Of a stretch of DNA of 64,000 bases, positions 59,315-64,000 are shown piece by piece. Origin of the DNA: Przewalskia tangutica (taxonomy: Eukaryota > Streptophyta > Magnoliopsida > Solanales > Solanaceae). The notes beneath the pieces are model-generated. The model was not told where the DNA came from. It made no database searches and saw only the letters and a list, made by a program, of their open reading frames with translations. Where the stretch lies: assembly GCA_029844215.1 (NCBI GenBank), contig CM056726.1:82079548-82143547 (forward strand). The letters are read 5' to 3'. Each line of letters opens with the position of its first letter. Within the stretch, counting starts at the first letter, position 1. A program made the position numbers and the translations under genes.

Positions 59315-61099
59315 CCCCCCTTAGTTGATGAACTTTCTTCATCCAAAAATCATTTTCCAAGTCTTGAAATCTCTCCTTTGTGAGTTGAAATCGCCCAAAG
59401 CCCTCCCTTGTGGAGCTTTGACCGAGAGGCCCCCTTTGAGTGAGGCTTGGCCGGGTACCCCTGCCTAGTTGTTTTCAGATAATACCCTTTGTGTGGTATA
59501 GAAATACTCCCTAGTATTGTTATAATGCCCAAAATACCTTAGCCTTGTACATTGTAGTATTCCAAAGATACCTCTTTACGTGAGTCCTAAATACTACCTT
59601 TTGTCCTTTTAGTCTCAAACCGAAACCCTAAGGAAATCTTCATAGTTGGTTGAAGTATTTTGAGTAAGTTGGTTAGAACTTCTAAGGGTTGTTTGGAGTG
59701 GTTTGGAGCGCACTGAGCGAGCTAAACCTTGCTCAGATCGACATTATAACTTGGATAATTTTGGGCTTATCGAGGTAATTATCTTGTCCTCTATTGTAAT
59801 TGGAAATTACATGTTTGGTTGAATATATAGTTGAAGTATACTATATATGGAACTACTTAGTATTCGCAATGTCTTTTGACTTAAGCCCAAGAATAAAGAA
59901 TCGAATCGAATCAGATTTACATAGGGTATTGCAGATGAGACTTGTGTAGAATTGTACACGTCCGTAGACGTGTAAACCCCTCGTTGGCTTGGTAGCCGCC
60001 TCGATAGAGGAGAGATTTACGCCATGTGTGGAGGTCTTCAATTTTCTATAGAAAGATAGAAACTTGTGTTTTGGGGTTAATAGACGTTTTGACCTTTATA
60101 GGTGAAAGTACTAAGAGTAGCGTATTCTACTCGAGGAGTGGAAAGGGCTAGCAAGGTTGTAGTACTGGGAGCATTTTGCTTATTGTCGTTAAATCGTCGC
60201 GAGGTATGTGAACCTCTTCCTATCTTTTCTAGCATGATTGTTGTGAACTATGTAGTACGGTAGACGCATACGTGCTAAGTGATTTGGTTGGTTTAAAACA
60301 TAGGTGTTATAATAGCTTTATGGGAAGTTAGTTATAACGACCTTATGTAAGTGAAAATGGTTTCTTGATGTTAGAAGTTAAGAGACTTGATCTTATAAGA
60401 TAAGAGACTTAACTTATTTGTTTTAATGTGGATGTTTGTGTGAAACCTCATTCGTGAGTAATGAGTACTTGGTTTTAAAGGGATAATGTTTTACCGATTT
60501 CGAATCGTAATGTGTATCGACGCACCACCGCAGCGTTAATAAAGGAAAATGTATTGAATAATGATGTGTTGTATTAAAACCAAGAGAAACCTCCATCCGC
60601 ATGTGCTAAGATGACAAAATGATATTACATTTTCTAGATCATGGTCAGTAATAAGATCATTATAAACAAGAATAAACTACTCACGATATGACATATGTTA
60701 CTCAATTGTTCTAAAAGGAATCAAGTGATTAAGTTTGGGAACTATGAAACCATTTGAAAATGAGAAGCTTGAGTAATGAAACTAGGCAAACCGAACTTAG
60801 GAAAAGAATGTTGTTACTTGGTTTTGAAAAGGAAGGTGGGTTGGTCATTCTAATACTACGTATCGGGTGACTTTTATAAAAGTAATGGATCTCTTTAAAA
60901 GAACTTAACGTATGTAGTACTGGGGTTAAAACCCGACTTTGGCATAAAATGAAAGTACTTTGAGTTGTGTGAAACTTGCTTATGCTTGTTGTTGTGAAAC
61001 TTGCCTATGCTTGTGATGATAGCCTTTATTGTACAATCGTTGTGTTTCGTGTTACCGCTCTCGATAGAGGTCGGTTGACCGTTGAGAACTTACTTGACG

Positions 61100-61420
61100 C
61101 GTCAGCGACGAGAAATTCCACCGCACGTTCTCGCTGATAGTATTATTGTTGTTAATCGCTTTGGACATACCGACACGACGCGTAGCGCACGTATGCTTCC
61201 ATTTTGGTTAAGGTCTTGTGGTTAATCGCTGGATATATCGACACGATGCGTAGCGCACGTATGTTTCATTTTGATTATCGCCTTGTGATTTCCCTTTCGA
61301 CATACCGACACGATCGCGCAGCGCACGTATGCGTCCATTTGGAATGTTGTCTTATTTTTCCTTTCGACATACCGACACGATGCGTAGCGCACGTATGCTT
61401 CCATTTGGATTGCCGTCTTG
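61100..61420 (+). repeat. About 67-bp minisatellite, 4 units, in K
   Basis: Units share GACATACCGACACGATGCG, TAGCGCACGTATGCTTCCAT and a TTGATTGCCGTCTTGTT-like spacer, with starts near 61165, 61232, 61300 and 61367. A two-copy GACATGTCTACACCGATGC repeat follows at about 61437 and 61502. Confidence 0.9.
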
Positions 61421-62107
61421 TTGTTGAGGTCACATGGACATGTCTACACCGATGCAGAATTCGGGGCATGTGGCTGGGACATTGGTATTATTGTTGCATC
61501 ATGGACATGTCTACACCGATGCGATTCCGGCATGCGCCATAATGCGAACTCGATTGATGTTGTGGCGTGAGACCCATAGTTATATCGAGTGATGATCGCT
61601 TTATGTCATGAATCGTAGTTTGGTTATCATACATGTCTCCCGCTTTATATAGACTAGTATGATTTCATTTACGATTGCATGCTTCACATACTTGGTACTG
61701 TTGTCTCGACCTCCTTCGGGCCGCTCATGCCGCAGTAGAGGTACATCGGCCGTGGTTCCTCGCCATAGGATCACAAGCCAACAGATTGAAGCTCCGTTTC
61801 TCCGAGGCTTATCTTTTGCAGTGTTCTCGAGTTGTAGGTTCTTGTACATCTGTGGTATGGCGGGCCCCGTCCGTCATAGTCATCAGATATCTTGAGGTCT
61901 CAGAGTAATCGCTTGTGGCGGTGGTTGTAAAAGGATTAAACTGTTCGTGTTTTATGTATATACCAAGGCAATCGCTTGGTTGGCCTGTTTATTCATTTAT
62001 CTCTTGTTAAATGACTCTTGTTTTGTTCCGCTGATTTTCTCTCGATGTTTGTATCACTAGGGTGCCTGTAAGGCACGATGAACTGCCCCGAACGGTCGTT
62101 ACAAAAG

Positions 62108-62118
62108 TGGTATCGAGC
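62108..62118 (+). other. Primer-binding site of K, one base short
   Basis: TGGTATCGAGC in place of TGGTATCAGAGC, 4 bp after the LTR end. J shows the same one-base loss. Confidence 0.85.
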
Positions 62119-62162
62119 GCTTAATCCTCGGAAAGTGTCTATGCATCGTGTCTAGTAGTCTT

Positions 62163-62196
62163 GATTATCGGTGTGTTGTGCACCACATCTATAATC
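62163..62196 (+). other. Leader hairpin of K with GTGCAC loop
   Basis: GATTATCGGTGTG and CACATCTATAATC pair at 12 of 13 positions counting one G-T. The loop is TTGTGCAC. Confidence 0.78.
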
Positions 62197-62302
62197 GTGA
62201 GGCTATAGGACATTTAGGATTGGTTTCCATTCTTCTCATTCCGAGATCGTGCCTGTAGTCAGGTTGTAAGTTGTACCCTCCGACGTATCTCGCTTTACCG
62301 CT

Positions 62303-63489
62303 ATGCCTCCGCAGTGCAACCAGAGCCCGAAGGCAAGGCAACGAGGTGCCGCTAGTGAGATACTGAGGAGTACGAGGCGCAGCCCGCATAGACTGAGGTT
62401 GTGCTTGACGGCGGGTTTCGCGACGCCGCCAAAGACCAAAGAGTTAGCGCCGCAGCAGGTCGATGAGACTACAAGACTGAGCCTCGCCCCACACCGAGCA
62501 GGGAGATGGGTCACGCGAGATGGCGATTATCGCCGTGGTCAGGCCGATATGAGGACAGCCGACGCAGCAGCCCGGCCCAGAGCACCGTGGTTCACCCCGA
62601 GCGGATAGTTTGAGGCTACGGACTTTCTGAGTTAGAGCCCGCCGTAGTTTTATGGGTCGAGGCACGAGGATGATCCGCAGGAGTTCATCCGGCGATAGCC
62701 GGATCACGGGTGATCAAGGCTTGAACCGAGTCTGTGACCTTTGTTCGCATCGGCCGCGTGATACCGCAGCCGATTGGTTTGATTCATGGGAGCTTTCCGG
62801 GAGAGCATGCACTCCAGCAGTATGGGATGAGTTTTCGGGCTTTCTCACGCACTTCCTCCGCATGAGGAGGGCACGCCGGCGATTTTTGTTAATGAGACAG
62901 AGAGGCGCACCGTCGTGAGTACAATGTCGAGTTCGATTCTTTGGCTCGATATGTCCCTGCGCTTAGTTGCGGATATGGAGGATAGGTGCATCGCTACGTC
63001 ACCGCTAGATGATTATATGGCCGAGTCTTGTGCGGTGTTTCTCTTCACCGGCATGGACATTGCCCGCATGCAGCTCACGCACCAGGATGTGAGGCACGGA
63101 GGGTCGACTAATGACTGGATCGCCAGAAGAGGCCGGGGCGCAGGTCCTTTGGTGGCTTTCGAGGCGACCGCCTCAAAGAAGAGCTAGTTATATACCCCCA
63201 CCGTGCAGAGTGGTCCTCCACCGCCTTCGTGAGCAGTCGTGGCTCCGAGGTTCAGATTTTCGGCAGAGGGGTGTTAACGGTGAAGCCACCCCTACCTCGT
63301 TGTGACCATTGTGGTAGACTCCATTTTGGAGAGTGTCGTGCTAGATTGGGAGTTTGTTTTGCATGCGACAGCAGGCCATTTTGCGAGGAACTGTCGGACC
63401 AAGGGAAGCGCGGATGTTACGACTTCACCTTCGTGATCCGTGGTGGTTCATCACCTTCTATGCGCCACTGCAGGCGTGCCTATGATTAG
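62303..63489 (+). pseudogene. gag: gag pseudogene of K
   Basis: ATG at 62303 (MPPQCNQSPKARQRGAAS), in place of the family MPPRKATR start, then repeated frame changes. Core pieces are scattered: the DSWELSG stretch near 62785, VWDEFSGFLTHFLRMRRARRR near 62823, SLRLVADMEDRC near 62955 and GMDIARMQ near 63052. The first knuckle CDHCGRLHFGEC is intact (63300-63336). The second starts CFAC but a lost base turns the rest out of frame. Most frame changes coincide with missing bases at CAG, CTG or CGG when compared with D. The frame carrying the knuckles ends at TAG 63487-63489. Confidence 0.85.
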
Positions 63490-64000
63490 AGTGGAGCGGT
63501 AGCTTCGTATATCCTTAACCTCTGTAGTTTTGGTATGCTTGTTATGATGATCTCATTATTGTGTGCTATGTACGGATAGCATTGTGATATGTGTGAGTTA
63601 GAATGCATGGTTAGTTGGAAGGATACGTATGGAGGCATGGTAAGTGTGAACCTTAGACTATTTCACGATCGAGACCTTAGAGGTAAGGTCGTCTTGAGTA
63701 AAAGATTCGTTTTATGTTTGACCTTTTAAGGGTGAGTAGTATACGTGGGATTTATTTGTGTGATAAGTCCGTGGGTAGTGTGAGATGGAAGTGGTAGCTT
63801 TCATGATGTGAATTAGTAAGATTGTTCAATCGGGAACAAGAGTTTGCACGGTTGGGGTCGGGTTTAGGACCATTTGCGTCAACCCGTAACCCGGTTTTGG
63901 GTGGGGCGATTCGGTGGTCCCGCCAGTGGTAGGGTCACGAGGGTGCTAGGCCCGAGTTTAGACGACCATCGTATGAGTTTGTGGATGTGTTCGACCGTAA
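63490..64000 (+). other. Noncoding tail of K
   Basis: CGTATATCCTTAACC junction near 63507, then the family tail with the GGTCCCGCCAGTGGTAGGG stretch (about 63917-63935). The CGGGT/ACCCG dyad is degraded (TGCGTCAACCCG near 63876). No coding signal. Confidence 0.75.

Larger units (their letters stand above)
58615..62103 (+). repeat. 5' LTR of K (3489 bp)
   Basis: It ends ACGGTCGTTACA, slightly changed from GGGTCGTGACA. It includes the paired GTTATAAYRGCTTTATGG-like motif near 60305-60350 and the conserved LTR block at about 60520-60655. Confidence 0.92.
58615..64000 (+). mobile_element. Element K: 5' LTR, leader, gag and tail; runs off the window
   Basis: TGTTATACCCCGTATTTCC starts inside the 5' LTR of J. 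LTR 58615-62103, PBS 62108-62118, hairpin 62163-62196, gag 62303-63489, tail to the window end. The 3' LTR is not in view. Confidence 0.9.

Noticed and set aside
62236..62707. Minus-strand ORFs over gag of K
   Set aside because: GC-rich antisense shadows of gag without domain features.

Overview
The window is nuclear DNA of a flowering plant, possibly Solanaceae (a guess from LTR style only). It holds no ordinary host gene, tRNA or rRNA. I could assign almost every base to one family of long-LTR Ty3/Gypsy-type retrotransposons. The LTRs are about 3.3-4.2 kb. They start TGTTACACCCCG or TGTTATACCCCG and end TGACA. They are followed by a primer-binding site of the plant initiator-tRNA-Met type (TGGTATCAGAGC). 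The internal region carries only a decayed gag with CCHC zinc knuckles, then a noncoding tail and a purine-rich tract. Protease, RT and RNase H are absent from every copy. This fits the non-autonomous class known as TR-GAG; the Tekay/Del-like affiliation is only a guess.

I call the copies 0 and A-K. The nest is D(+) containing E(-) and H(-). E contains 0(+) and A(+). A contains B(-), flanked by target-site duplication AGAAT, and solo LTR C(-), flanked by TATTC. B contains solo LTR F(-). C contains the full element G(+), flanked by ATAGA. H contains I(+), I contains J(-), and J contains K(+). Ten of the eleven insertions are antiparallel to their immediate host.

Layout: 1-5344 element 0 (gag, 3' LTR); 5345-9426 leader and LTR of E; 9427-13546 5' LTR of A; 13547-14734 leader and gag of A; 14735-27892 B, with F inside at 20796-24457; 27893-28525 tail of A; 28526-30904 first part of the 3' LTR of A; 30905-43938 C, with G inside at 31572-41187; 43939-45777 rest of the 3' LTR of A; 45778-46039 rest of the E LTR; 46040-48186 D (leader, gag, tail); 48187-51994 H; 51995-52530 I; 52531-58614 J; 58615-64000 K.

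The most interesting non-protein signals are: a conserved leader hairpin whose loop is a self-complementary hexamer (GTGCAC, or GCGCGC in A), resembling a retroviral RNA-dimerisation hairpin; a conserved hairpin beside every polypurine tract; a palindromic G-box promoter module; LTR-borne minisatellites that differ between copies; an integrase relic trapped in the tail of G; and small CTG/CAG/CGG-centred disruptions that may be long-read base-calling artefacts. All gag copies carry stops, frameshifts or deletions, so no intact protein product is expected from this window.
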